A DNA stretch of 23,584 nt, taken from a virus. Below are positions 7,765 through 15,441 of this stretch, piece by piece. The number at the start of each line of letters is the position of its first letter. Within the stretch, counting starts at the first letter, position 1. The DNA lies in IMG/VR virus record IMGVR_UViG_3300015360_002635, positions 1 through 23,584 of that record, one strand, 5' to 3'. The notes under the pieces are model-generated. The model had not been told where the DNA came from and ran no database searches. It was given only the letters and a program-made list of their open reading frames with translations. The position numbers were made by a program, and so were the translations under genes.

Positions 7765-8929
7765 AAAGAGACTTAACTAATGAGGATTCAAGTAAAGTTT
7801 CCAGATCAAGATTCAAAGATTTGACTTTGTCATTTGCCCATATTTCATAATCAAGAATCTTTTCACATTCTTCTTGAAATGATTTTTTCTTAAGCAAAGT
7901 AAGTTCTAATTTATTTGAATAGTCGTTCTTGACTTCAATGGCCAATGGTCTATCATTGTTGTGATACTTGACAACAAAATCAATTACATAATGTCTTTTA
8001 TGTCCAGTGACATCATAATATGCAACTCTAAACGGCTCATAGTCATACCATTCTACATCAGGATCATTATCTAAATGCCAATGAGTTTTTAACTCATAAC
8101 TAGAACGAAACATCGGATTCGTTCGTTTGCATTTCTTGCTTCGATAATGACCTTTAACACAATGCTTTGGTCCAGAGTTCCATTTGCCTTCGTCTATTAA
8201 CTGCATAACAGCCTCCCGTTGCTTCTGGTTCCATGCTTCTGGTCTTGGCACTCCTTTGTTTGGGCCTCCACTCTCCCAGCTTTCTTTCAACCACTCCCTG
8301 CAATTCTCACGCAAATAGTCTTTCATTTCAGGGAGTTGATTATAATGTTCAACTCCATAGTTCTCATACATGGTCCTAGCCATTTTTGCACGAACTTCAG
8401 GTAGCATTGCAACATTTGCAACGCCATACCTTTCCTGTACGGTTTTTTGCATTTTGGCTTTAATCTCTTCATTTTGAAGAGGAACATGGGTGCCATATCT
8501 TTCTGTAAGAACCGCCTGTTGTTTGGCTTTGATTTCTTCATTTTGCATTGGATGATCTGTGCCATATTTCTCTTGAGAAGTTTTCTTACGTTTATCTACG
8601 ATCTTCTGTGTGGCACTTTCTGTCCCAAACATTTTCTCGACTCTGGCGGCAGTATTCTCTTCAGTATTTAACACACAAGAGGTGCCGTACCGTTCGATGC
8701 ACGTTTTCTCCATCTTTGCACGAACCTCTGGCTTTGAGGCTGGATTGTCCGCAGACATCGAGCATTTTTTGCAGATGTGCTTACCTTTGTTTTTCTTAAA
8801 GTTCTTGTCTGCATCTTTGAACTTTAATGTCCAAAGTTTGCTGCACCGCTCAAAACCACCATTACAGTCATAACGAATGACAACATGTGTTGTGGTTTTA
8901 ACATTATCAGGTATTTCTTCTGTAAACAT
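7763..8929 (-). CDS. Putative homing endonuclease: zinc finger, YG repeats, TnsA-like PD-(D/E)XK nuclease
   Basis: 388 residues in three parts. An N-terminal Cys-rich module has C22, C29, C53 and C56. Residues about 70-205 hold about six repeats with a conserved [FY]-G and a Q-N-E-E-I-K-A-K spacer (YG/FG at 81, 101, 122, 145, 169, 191), a repeat type typical of phage free-standing homing nucleases and probably DNA-binding. The C-terminal part reads FRSSYE (E279), YVIDF (D317) and IEVK (E332, K334), the order of catalytic residues in TnsA-like PD-(D/E)XK endonucleases. The ATG has a strong ribosome site (GAAAGGAAGCC) and a sigma70-like promoter upstream. It is opposite in direction to the capsid gene it abuts. 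Mobility is inferred from family and position. Confidence 0.8.
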   Translation of the reverse strand: MFTEEIPDNVKTTTHVVIRYDCNGGFERCSKLWTLKFKDADKNFKKNKGKHICKKCSMSADNPASKPEVRAKMEKTCIERYGTSCVLNTEENTAARVEKMFGTESATQKIVDKRKKTSQEKYGTDHPMQNEEIKAKQQAVLTERYGTHVPLQNEEIKAKMQKTVQERYGVANVAMLPEVRAKMARTMYENYGVEHYNQLPEMKDYLRENCREWLKESWESGGPNKGVPRPEAWNQKQREAVMQLIDEGKWNSGPKHCVKGHYRSKKCKRTNPMFRSSYELKTHWHLDNDPDVEWYDYEPFRVAYYDVTGHKRHYVIDFVVKYHNNDRPLAIEVKNDYSNKLELTLLKKKSFQEECEKILDYEIWANDKVKSLNLDLETLLESSLVKSL

Positions 8930-8992
8930 GGCTTCCTTTCAGGGATTATTTAATGTCTGTAAAAACTTCACTATCAATTTCGAAGTTGATTT

Positions 8993-9021
8993 ATTATAGC
9001 ACTCAATTGATATTCTTGCAA
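8993..9021 (-). promoter_or_regulatory. Sigma70-like promoter for the minus-strand nuclease
   Basis: On the minus strand TTGCAA (9016-9021) is followed after exactly 17 bases by a perfect TATAAT (8993-8998). The start would fall about 60 bases before the ATG at 8929. It looks like a promoter for host RNA polymerase, so early or middle expression is likely, unlike the late-type motifs elsewhere in the window. Confidence 0.7.
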
Positions 9022-9087
9022 AAATCTTTTTTTATTTTTTCAATTAAGAAGAAAAAATCAATCTTTCACATACTGTTATATGGTATC

Positions 9088-11325
9088 ATGATTAAGCGAT
9101 ACTTAAGAAGCAAGTCTCAAAGAACAGATTTGTTTTTTTCTACAGACGGCTTGTGCTCAATCTGTAAAACCCCATTGCCTGTAAGTTGGCACTCTGATCA
9201 CATAATTCCTTGGAATGGAAATGGATCTACAATAATGTCAAATTTACAACCAACATGTCCAAAATGCAATCAAGAGAAAGGCGACAAAATGCCAAACAAA
9301 ATCAATTACGAAAATTTGAATTACTTTCAAGAAGATTTCCCAGACAACAATGGAGTGAGAATATGTCAGATTGGAGCTTACAATGCTGCAATTCATAAAT
9401 TGGCCATAGGGCCACAAGGCGGTATGACCTCTATGAGTTGCAGCATATTCCTTCCAACAGGAACCGGCAAATCGGATGTTGTTCGAGCACTTTCAATTGG
9501 ATTAAAGAAGAGAGGCCGATGTAGCGGAGTTTGGGTCTTTAGTCCGAGTGAAGGATTAAGACAGCAAATCGCTAAAGATGAAATCAAGGAGTGCTTGGCA
9601 AGACTTGGAGTTTCCTTTCCACGATATTTTCCTTTTAGCGAGGAAACATGCTTGGACAATGAAAGATTTAGAAATGAGTCCATCATGGAATCATATACCA
9701 CCCAATTCTTGATTAACGGCGGATCAAAAAAAACCAACTTAGATCATTTCATTGAACACGATGCTAGAATCTTTAGTAAAACAGGAAAACATGTTGTCAG
9801 TGTATTTGATGAAAGTCATTTGTTTAGCACAGATAACACATGGGGTGATGCAGCAATTAAACTACAAGAGGCTGGCATTCCAATCATTTTAATTACTGGA
9901 ACACCATACAGAACAGATAAGATAAAAATCCCCGGATTTGAACAAGAATTCATAGACGAAGTAGAAAAACTATTCGTCAAAACAACGGTCAGCGACGAAG
10001 TAGTCAAAATCAAACGTGGTAAAGAAAAAATAACTCGGTGGAAGTTGATAGCCGATTATGAATACACATATAGTCGTGCATGGGAAGATGGGGTTATATT
10101 AAGACCATATCCACAATGGATCGATGCAACTGACATTACCTACAACAAAATTCTTTCTGAGATGCCTAAAGGAGAATCATCTAAATTATTGAGGAAATTT
10201 TTACTAGATGATAAAACAATAAGTTCCGCAGTAACTGCTACGATTGAATCTATATGTCGCAGAAAAACAAGTGACAATAATTGTTGTGCCATTGTTACAA
10301 CATTATCTGACTCTGATGACATTGATTCTATTGACACAGTTTATGATGACGACATGTTAGGTAATTTACATGCCAGAAAAATTGAACGAGAATTCCGTAG
10401 GCAAAATCCAAACCTAAGAGTCAGAATTGTGACCTCTTCTCTGAACTCTAATGATTTGAACAAATTCAAAGAGGGGCAATATGATGTGCTTATTGTTAAA
10501 GCAATGGGCACAATCGGATTCAATCATAAACCGATCAAAACTGTTTGTCATCTTTCTAGCTATAGAACCCTACCGGCTTTGATTCAACTTTTGATGCGTG
10601 GATGCAGAGTCTATGGATCTCACAGAACTTTTGATGCTATCCTGACAAAAGACAAAGCATTACGTGATTTGTGGATGCAACTTGAAGAAGAAACTGGCTT
10701 GGTAATCGAAAACAAAGAAGAAATTGAATCTAGCGTCGAAACCAAGCCGATCAAAGAATCAGACGACGAAGAAAGAAAACCATCTGTATTTGACAATCAC
10801 AACTATTCTTATGAAGTTAATAAGAACAGAAATCACAGTGATGAGATCATTGAACTATACGGAAAAAAAGATCCTCAATTAGCGAACGTTTTGAAACCAC
10901 AAGAATTGCTAAATCATTTTGCTTTGATGTCAAAAACACTCGGAGACAATTGGCTCAACAACATGCCTGATTATCAAATTCCAGAGCCAACGATTGCAAT
11001 GCTCGATCCCAACGAAGAAGAGCATCGTAGAAGAACAGAGTCCAAAGAATCTGTACAAGAATTAGCCAATGAAATAATGCTGATGTGCAATGTGGCATAT
11101 TCCAAGGCAACATTCGGGAAATATATCGCTCCCGTATGGAAGTGTGTGAAAAGAATTAGTGGATTCCCTCCAGCGGCTTCTATGGAAAACATATCTGGCA
11201 TAGAAAACTATGGCAAAATAATTGAAGCGTGCATATATGTGAAATCAAGACTCAGTACAGAAAATGAAAGTGATTACTTTGATCATTTTGAATGGTTAGC
11301 AAACATCAGGTCTATGAGACGATAA
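9088..11325 (+). CDS. HNH endonuclease fused to an SF2 (DEAD/DEAH-type) helicase
   Basis: 745 residues from ATG 9088. Residues 20-65 are an HNH domain: C23-x2-C26, H35-S-D37-H38-I-I-P, N52-L-Q and C57-P-K-C60-N. Then a full SF2 helicase core: Walker A PTGTGKS (123-129), Walker B DESH (241-244), motif III TGTPYRTD (270-277), motif V around VKAMGTIGFNH (470-480) and motif VI QLLMRGCR (500-507). The remaining ~230 residues are unrecognised, with a Glu-rich linker first. Expected activity is ATP-driven translocation on nucleic acid coupled to cutting. An upstream in-frame ATG at 8953 would add 45 Lys/Phe/Ile-rich residues overlying the divergent promoter, so 9088 is preferred though its ribosome site is weak. 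Role unknown: defence, counter-defence or mobility are all possible. Confidence 0.85.
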   Translation: MIKRYLRSKSQRTDLFFSTDGLCSICKTPLPVSWHSDHIIPWNGNGSTIMSNLQPTCPKCNQEKGDKMPNKINYENLNYFQEDFPDNNGVRICQIGAYNAAIHKLAIGPQGGMTSMSCSIFLPTGTGKSDVVRALSIGLKKRGRCSGVWVFSPSEGLRQQIAKDEIKECLARLGVSFPRYFPFSEETCLDNERFRNESIMESYTTQFLINGGSKKTNLDHFIEHDARIFSKTGKHVVSVFDESHLFSTDNTWGDAAIKLQEAGIPIILITGTPYRTDKIKIPGFEQEFIDEVEKLFVKTTVSDEVVKIKRGKEKITRWKLIADYEYTYSRAWEDGVILRPYPQWIDATDITYNKILSEMPKGESSKLLRKFLLDDKTISSAVTATIESICRRKTSDNNCCAIVTTLSDSDDIDSIDTVYDDDMLGNLHARKIEREFRRQNPNLRVRIVTSSLNSNDLNKFKEGQYDVLIVKAMGTIGFNHKPIKTVCHLSSYRTLPALIQLLMRGCRVYGSHRTFDAILTKDKALRDLWMQLEEETGLVIENKEEIESSVETKPIKESDDEERKPSVFDNHNYSYEVNKNRNHSDEIIELYGKKDPQLANVLKPQELLNHFALMSKTLGDNWLNNMPDYQIPEPTIAMLDPNEEEHRRRTESKESVQELANEIMLMCNVAYSKATFGKYIAPVWKCVKRISGFPPAASMENISGIENYGKIIEACIYVKSRLSTENESDYFDHFEWLANIRSMRR

Positions 11326-11329
11326 CACA

Positions 11330-11353
11330 GAAAAAGCCAGATCTGGCTTTTTC
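11330..11353. terminator. Rho-independent terminator, perfect 12-bp inverted repeat
   Basis: GAAAAAGCCAGA followed directly by its exact complement TCTGGCTTTTTC, starting five bases after the helicase stop. The centre forms the loop. The T-rich right arm terminates the helicase transcript; the A-rich left arm would serve the opposite strand. Confidence 0.85.
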
Positions 11354-11410
11354 ATTAGTTCTTTCTATAATTTGATCTGTTTTCAGACATAAGTTATTAA
11401 ATCACTTAGA

Positions 11411-11444
11411 GCTATGTTAGTGAAAGCTAACATGGCTTTTTTTT
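11411..11444 (+). terminator. Second rho-independent terminator
   Basis: GCTATGTTAG (11411-11420) pairs with CTAACATGGC (11427-11436), ten pairs including one G-T, loop TGAAAG, followed by eight T. Together with the palindrome at 11330 it insulates the next gene from upstream transcription. Confidence 0.88.
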
Positions 11445-11449
11445 ATTAT

Positions 11450-11510
11450 ATTTCACTCCATGTGATACTTTTTTTAAAGAATCTATTGTAATTTCGCTCC
11501 ATATGAAACT
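11450..11510 (+). repeat. Direct repeat overlapping the promoter of the second nuclease
   Basis: The 20-mer ATTTCRCTCCATRTGAWACT occurs at 11450-11469 and 11491-11510 (17 of 20 bases identical, start-to-start distance 41 bases). The second copy fills the -35/-10 spacer and touches the -10 box. The spacing is close to four helical turns, as for paired operator sites. It may bind a repressor or activator; no regulator is identified. Confidence 0.6.
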
Positions 11511-11515
11511 ATAAT
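11486..11515 (+). promoter_or_regulatory. Sigma70-like promoter for the Hef-like nuclease
   Basis: TTGTAA at 11486-11491, an 18-base spacer and a perfect TATAAT at 11510-11515. The ATG at 11533 follows a strong ribosome site (GGAGGA at about 11523-11528), giving a very short leader. Confidence 0.7.
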
Positions 11516-11532
11516 ATCTATATGGAGGAATT

Positions 11533-12972
11533 ATGATATTAGAAAAAGAAACATTTGAAAAACTTGGCAAACAGTTTGAAGAAGCTTCTAAGAAAGCAAA
11601 GATTGTTTGTCAGTGTGATTATTGTGGCAATGTTTTCGATAGACTCAAAAACAATATTTTAAGATCATGGCAACATATAAAATCAGACAGTTGTAGTGAT
11701 AAAAAATGTATACAAAAGAAACGAGTAAAAACCAATAAATTGGTATTTGGCACTGACAATGCTTTCCAAAATAAAGAAATAAAAGATAAGATAGCCAAGA
11801 CTAATCTGGAAGCCTTCGGCGTTGAAAATCCTATGCAAAATGCTCGTATTAAAGAAAAACAAAATAAAACATGTCGGGAGCGTTATGGAACTGATAATGT
11901 TTTTCAAAACTCTGATATTAAAGACAAAATAAAGAAAATTATACAAGACAAGTACGGTGTATCAAATCCAACTCAGAACAAGGATATTAAAAACAAACAA
12001 GAACAAACGCTAATGTCAATTTACGGAGTGTCACATGCTCTACAAGATCCAGAGTTAAGAAAAAAAGCAATGGATACTTGTGTTGCAAATTTTGGAAAAT
12101 TCCCAGCCAATAATTATGGAAAAACACAAAAGAGCATTGAAGAATGGTTAAACTCTTTTGGATTCAATTTCAGTTCGACAAGGAAATTAATACCCGGTTT
12201 TGAAATTGACATTTATGATGATGATCGAAAATTAGGAATAGAGTATTGTGGTTTACACTGGCACCATGAATTTTCATCTGCATCACGAAACAATAAATAT
12301 CATCATAACAAATACAAAAAATGTTTAGAACAAGGCGTTCAACTTTTAACCATATTCTCAGATGAATGGGAGAAAAGAGAATTGCAATGTAAAGGACATA
12401 TAAAATCAATTTTAGGAATCAATGACACACGACTTTATGCAAGAAAATGTATTGTTGAAGAAATTGACAAAGAAGTTGGGAGAAGGTTTTTTAGCGATTA
12501 TCACATTCAAGGAAAGAATAATCTTGGAGTTGTTTTCTTTGGTTTATTTCATGATTCAGAGCTTATTGGAGTCATGTCTCTTGGTCGTCACAATCGTCAA
12601 GTCAATGCTCTTGTGTTAGACAGACTTTGCTTCAAACATGGATTTCAGATTACTGGTGGTGCAAGCAAGTTGTTTTCAAAATGTGTCTCTTGGGCAAAAG
12701 ACAGAGGTCATACAGAAATAATCAGTTTTAGCGACAATCGCTGGAGTCTTGGCAAAGTTTACCTTGCATTAAACTTTGAAATGGTCAAGGATTACAATCC
12801 AGACTACAGTTATGTTGACATTAAGAAACCTAATGAACGCATCAGCAAGCAAAGTCAAAAGAAAGGCGTTGTGAATTGTCCAGAAGGCATGACAGAATAT
12901 GATTGGGCACATGCAAGAGGATTGGCAAGAATTTGGGATTGTGGCAAGAAGCGTTGGTTGTTTAATATATGA
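11533..12972 (+). CDS. Hef-like homing endonuclease: zinc finger, YG repeats, Vsr-like nuclease, C-terminal Mom/GNAT-like domain
   Basis: 479 residues. N-terminal Cys cluster: C26, C28, C31, C54, C59. Residues 70-190 hold about five YG/FG repeats with Q-N-x-x-I-K-x-K spacers. Residues 195-295 match the Vsr-like (EDxHD-type) nucleases of phages: SIEEW, FEIDIY (D226), GIEYCG (E237), LHWHHE (H242, H244, H245), YHHNKYKKC and LLTIFSDEWE. Residues 300-479 are the domain often fused to these nucleases (LYARKCIV, GGASKLF, SFSDNRWSLGKVY), with a likely acetyltransferase-like fold. Own promoter and strong ribosome site; two terminators upstream. It shares its N-terminal half layout, but not the nuclease, with the gene at 7763-8929. 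GC is low compared with the head genes, fitting a mobile gene. Confidence 0.85.
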   Translation: MILEKETFEKLGKQFEEASKKAKIVCQCDYCGNVFDRLKNNILRSWQHIKSDSCSDKKCIQKKRVKTNKLVFGTDNAFQNKEIKDKIAKTNLEAFGVENPMQNARIKEKQNKTCRERYGTDNVFQNSDIKDKIKKIIQDKYGVSNPTQNKDIKNKQEQTLMSIYGVSHALQDPELRKKAMDTCVANFGKFPANNYGKTQKSIEEWLNSFGFNFSSTRKLIPGFEIDIYDDDRKLGIEYCGLHWHHEFSSASRNNKYHHNKYKKCLEQGVQLLTIFSDEWEKRELQCKGHIKSILGINDTRLYARKCIVEEIDKEVGRRFFSDYHIQGKNNLGVVFFGLFHDSELIGVMSLGRHNRQVNALVLDRLCFKHGFQITGGASKLFSKCVSWAKDRGHTEIISFSDNRWSLGKVYLALNFEMVKDYNPDYSYVDIKKPNERISKQSQKKGVVNCPEGMTEYDWAHARGLARIWDCGKKRWLFNI

Positions 12973-13010
12973 ATTTTTCCAAACTGTTACTTATGATAAG
13001 TTTTGACAAA

Positions 13011-13158
13011 ATGGAATGTAATAGACTAAAGTCATTAAAGTCATTAAAGTTATTCTAAGAATTTGGCGAATACAAGAACGAAGAGTGATGGTAGAGCCAC
13101 TCGTTGTAAAGAGTGTCGTGCTTCTGTCGCTAAGGAAATATATAAAGGAACTTTATAA
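13011..13158 (+). pseudogene. Broken small zinc-ribbon protein gene
   Basis: ATG 13011 reads MECNRLKSLKSLKLF and stops at 13056. One base out of frame the sequence continues KNLANTRTKSDGRATRCKEC and on to a stop at 13156-13158. Joined by removing one base near 13056, the product would be 48 residues and resemble the common small phage/bacterial proteins with CxxC, a K-S-L-x-x-F segment, an N-x-x-x-x-D-G-R segment and C-K-E-C. The second Cys of the first pair is already lost (CNRL). Three copies of a 9-mer (AAAGTCATT, last with one change) at 13028-13054 suggest replication slippage. Decay or sequencing error cannot be told apart here. Confidence 0.5.
13028..13054 (+). repeat. Three tandem copies of a 9-bp unit
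   Basis: AAAGTCATT, AAAGTCATT, AAAGTTATT in direct succession within the broken zinc-ribbon gene, encoding a Lys-Ser-Leu repeat. The frame break lies directly after the third copy. Confidence 0.9.
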
Positions 13159-13301
13159 TGACTACAGAAAAAATTAATAAGAGATCAGATTATCCTCCTG
13201 AACCTAAAAAATCAGATCCATACCCTCATCCACAAACAAGACCAAAGCCAAAACCAGAACCACCTCCGCAGACAAGAGAATTAACGGCAAACGACATTTG
13301 A
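13158..13301 (+). CDS. Small proline-rich protein, 47 aa
   Basis: ATG 13158 follows AAAGGAACTTTATA and overlaps the preceding TAA by one base (TAATG), so it appears coupled to the zinc-ribbon frame upstream. The product has Pro at more than a quarter of positions, alternating with Lys, Gln and Arg (PHPQTRPKPKPEPPPQTR), so it is certainly unstructured. No function recognised; similar short Pro/Lys-rich phage proteins could be linkers or inhibitors, which is speculation. The good ribosome site is the main support that it is real. Confidence 0.6.
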   Translation: MTTEKINKRSDYPPEPKKSDPYPHPQTRPKPKPEPPPQTRELTANDI

Positions 13302-13492
13302 TTTGCAGCCAGAACGAAGGAAAGTTCGTGAGAAGTAACTTTCCGATCCAAGCATTTTTGGATCACGGAATTTTGGACTTGTCATTAATCAACAGATTCG
13401 ATAATTTAAGGCCAATTATAGGTCCAGAAAACTTATCAAAGGCTGATAAGTATGATGAAACGGATTTCAAACAATGGCTAAAATTAAAATGA
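13298..13492 (+). pseudogene. C-terminal fragment of an HNH endonuclease-like gene
   Basis: The segment FPIQAFLDHGILDLSLINRF followed by DNLRPIIGPENLSKADK has the layout of the second half of a phage HNH nuclease: hydrophobic P-[IV]-x-A-F after the D-H pair, then N-L-R-P, then [DE]-N-L-S-K. The D-H position reads S-N here and no upstream zinc or HNH half is found in any frame nearby. Candidate starts are TTG 13298, overlapping the preceding TGA, and GTG 13328, which has GAAGGAAAG before it. Either a remnant or a short, catalytically dead protein. The TGA stop overlaps the next ATG (ATGA). Confidence 0.5.
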
Positions 13493-14141
13493 TTCAAAAA
13501 AGAAACTTACAGAACGCTGTCAGAAAATTCTGCATGGCAATAAACTCAACCAAACTCTGCCAGAGGACGACACACTCTTTCTGTCGTCATTAATCGAGAG
13601 TTATCATCCAGAGGCAGAACTTAAGATTGGATGCGGCATCAGAAGGATGTGGGTCGGTCCCAATGAGTATGGTAGCAAAGGATTCTATTTAGAACGACAT
13701 GATGGCTCATCTACTGATTGGAGTTTCGTGAAGAGCATCAGCAATCCATCCAAGTGGCATGACTTCCATGCAGCCTGTCGGAATGCAATTATGGATCAAA
13801 CAATCGCATACAAGATGCGATTGTTTGAAGAAGAGCGATATATTGAGTGTTGTTTGACTGGCGAACAATTATTTGTGGACACGGCTCATACTGATCATAT
13901 CCCTCCAAGAACATTTGATGCACTTCTAAAAGTTTTCTTACATAAAACCGGAATTGATTACAATGATGTTTTGATTGATCCGACGTATGATAATAAAGTA
14001 GGATGTTGGCTTTCTGATGCAAGTTTTGCAAAGCAATGGTCTGAATTCCACAGAACGAATGCTGTGTTCAGGCTTGTGACTCGCACAGGAAATTTGAGTC
14101 ATTCAAAGCGTGAAGCAAACGCCATGAAGGCTCGAAATTAA
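13489..14141 (+). pseudogene. DUF3223 (DCL-like) family protein, frame broken near its start
   Basis: From ATG 13489 (overlapping the preceding stop as ATGA) the frame reads MIQKRNL and ends early. The downstream frame, open from 13487, reads KKKLTERCQKIL and runs without interruption through the family region (VGPNEYGSKGFYLERHDG, DWSFVKSI, CCLTGEQL, HTDHIPPRTF, WSEFHRTNAVFRLV) to TAA 14139-14141. Adding one A to the A6 run at 13496-13501 would join them into a 217-residue protein. Without this, translation could only begin at ATG 13647, losing about 50 conserved-looking residues. The family matches DUF3223, often with TGE and DH-x-x-P motifs; biochemical role uncertain. Sequencing error or true frameshift both possible. 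Confidence 0.65.
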
Positions 14142-14540
14142 ATTGGCATTGAATTTGAAATTTATTTTGATTCTGCATTGCCTAATTTGCAAATTCCACA
14201 GCAAACGGATATATCATTGGCATAGAACGGCTCCTTAGAGAGAATGATTTAGGCGGGGCGAAAGAATTTTAGTCACAAAAGTTCTTTTGTCAATGAAATC
14301 AGCAAAACAATTTTTTCGTATTATCAATGCAAAGAAATCTGTTTTTTTGATTATTTTTGTCAATAATAACTTGACAACTGCATCTTGGAACATGCGGAGT
14401 GAATCGGATATGTGCAGATGACTTTACAGACAAATATAAAGAAACACCTATGAGTGATTCTCGTTATGTAATGATATTTGATAGTTAAATCGTAAATATC
14501 TAAAGGAAAGATATTCGATAAAACGAACATAGAGGCGAAG
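14142..14540. other. About 400 bases without a convincing gene
   Basis: Directly after the DUF3223 stop the same frame continues for 27 codons to a TAG. On the minus strand TAAGGAG stands eight bases before an ATG near 14220, but that frame has only 13 codons. A palindrome ACAAAAG-TT-CTTTTGT lies at 14277-14292 and a hairpin AATATCT / AGATATT at 14495-14515 with an AAAGGA-like sequence in its loop. TTGACA occurs at about 14371 without a matching -10 box. It looks like gene debris plus the leader of the gene at 14541. Confidence 0.5.
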
Positions 14541-15389
14541 ATGAAATTCAGAAAATGGTTTGAAGTTGTGGAGTTAATGAAGCCGAAAGGTGCAAGAAAG
14601 AGCAACATTGTAAGGGATGCTGGCACGAATACAGCCAGAGGTGCGATTCAGTACAAATGGAAAACACAACTGGGAAGCGAAGTAAAGTTATTGTTTACTC
14701 CTGAAGGCAATGACGAATACACGGTTGTTTTTTATGTAAACAATACATTGTATGACGATGCTGCATCTAACACAGAAAATGGCAGAGACCCAGAGATTTT
14801 GTCTGGTATTTTTTACTTATTAAAGTCCAAGTCGGAAGAAATTGGAGCAAAGACTTTATCGTTTAGGGCACATCAATCTTCTGGCGACACTAAAATTGTT
14901 CGAAGTCTAAACATAGATTCGTATAAGCAACAAGCATTGACAGACATTTTCAATTTCTCGAAAGAATCGTCTACGGTTGTTCCTAATGTTGTACCTCCGA
15001 GCGAGAGATCGCTGTCGCTTATGAAAAAAATTAACAGGCCGATTCTAACAGTATACGATTTTGAAAAGGATCGTTGGTTGAATTTTGCAAAACAAGTAAA
15101 ATCAGCAATTGAACAAAACGAATTGATTTACAATTATGTGAATCAGTTAAAAACTGGAGTAGGGGTTGGCGACTTCCGTACTTTGAATTTTGATATCAAC
15201 AAATTGATTTATTCTTTAAGCAATTATCAAAACGCATTTATGTCAAATACAGAGCAGGGCTGGAGCAAAACCAAAAACAGACGTGCTGTGATATATGAAA
15301 AGCTGTTGAATCGTCATATGTCTAATGACTGGTCTATTAGTGTTCGTGGCGACAATTTTTTGTTGACTAAAAAACATGATGTGGTTTAA
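14541..15389 (+). CDS. Hypothetical protein with capsid-targeting-like N terminus, 282 aa
   Basis: Starts MKFRKWFEVVELM, the same F-[KR]-x-W-hydrophobic-E opening as other proteins in this window. Residues about 45-125 (KLLFTP, YTVVFYVNNTLYDD, EILSGIFYLLKS, AKTLSFRAHQSSGDTKIVRSL) resemble a beta-alpha domain that recurs in large phages and looks acetyltransferase-like, but no cofactor motif is clear. The second half is polar and helical. Ribosome site GAGGCGAAG precedes the ATG. It is followed by an inverted repeat and the ART-like gene. I infer a head-packaged protein; the enzymatic role is unknown. Confidence 0.7.
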   Translation: MKFRKWFEVVELMKPKGARKSNIVRDAGTNTARGAIQYKWKTQLGSEVKLLFTPEGNDEYTVVFYVNNTLYDDAASNTENGRDPEILSGIFYLLKSKSEEIGAKTLSFRAHQSSGDTKIVRSLNIDSYKQQALTDIFNFSKESSTVVPNVVPPSERSLSLMKKINRPILTVYDFEKDRWLNFAKQVKSAIEQNELIYNYVNQLKTGVGVGDFRTLNFDINKLIYSLSNYQNAFMSNTEQGWSKTKNRRAVIYEKLLNRHMSNDWSISVRGDNFLLTKKHDVV

Positions 15390-15399
15390 TTTCTATGAA

Positions 15400-15432
15400 A
15401 AGGAAAAATGATTAAATCAATTTATTTTTCCT
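15400..15432 (+). repeat. Inverted repeat between two internal-protein-like genes
   Basis: AGGAAAAAT (15400-15408) and ATTTTTCCT (15424-15432) are exact complements, nine bases each, loop of 15. There is no T-tract after it, but TATATAAAG, loosely like a late promoter, follows just before the ATG at 15442. It may be a weak terminator or an mRNA-processing hairpin. Confidence 0.45.
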
Positions 15433-15441
15433 ATATAAAGC

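Noticed and set aside
8219-8873. Several plus-strand frames opposite the TnsA-like nuclease
   Set aside because: They mirror the repeat region of the real minus-strand gene and have no start signals.
8953-9087. In-frame N-terminal extension of the HNH-helicase from ATG 8953
   Set aside because: The 45 residues are Lys/Phe/Ile-rich low complexity and overlie the promoter of the divergent gene; the HNH domain begins soon after ATG 9088.
14221-14265. Possible tRNA or structured RNA in the GC-richer patch GGCGGGGCGAAAG
   Set aside because: No acceptor stem, T-loop sequence or cloverleaf could be formed.
14293-14421. Plus-strand 42-codon frame in the 14142-14540 gap
   Set aside because: No ribosome site, no recognisable sequence and a T-rich middle; more likely chance.
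14360-14626. Minus-strand 88-codon frame across the start of the 14541 gene
   Set aside because: Composition is that of a shadow frame and it overlaps a gene with a good start signal.
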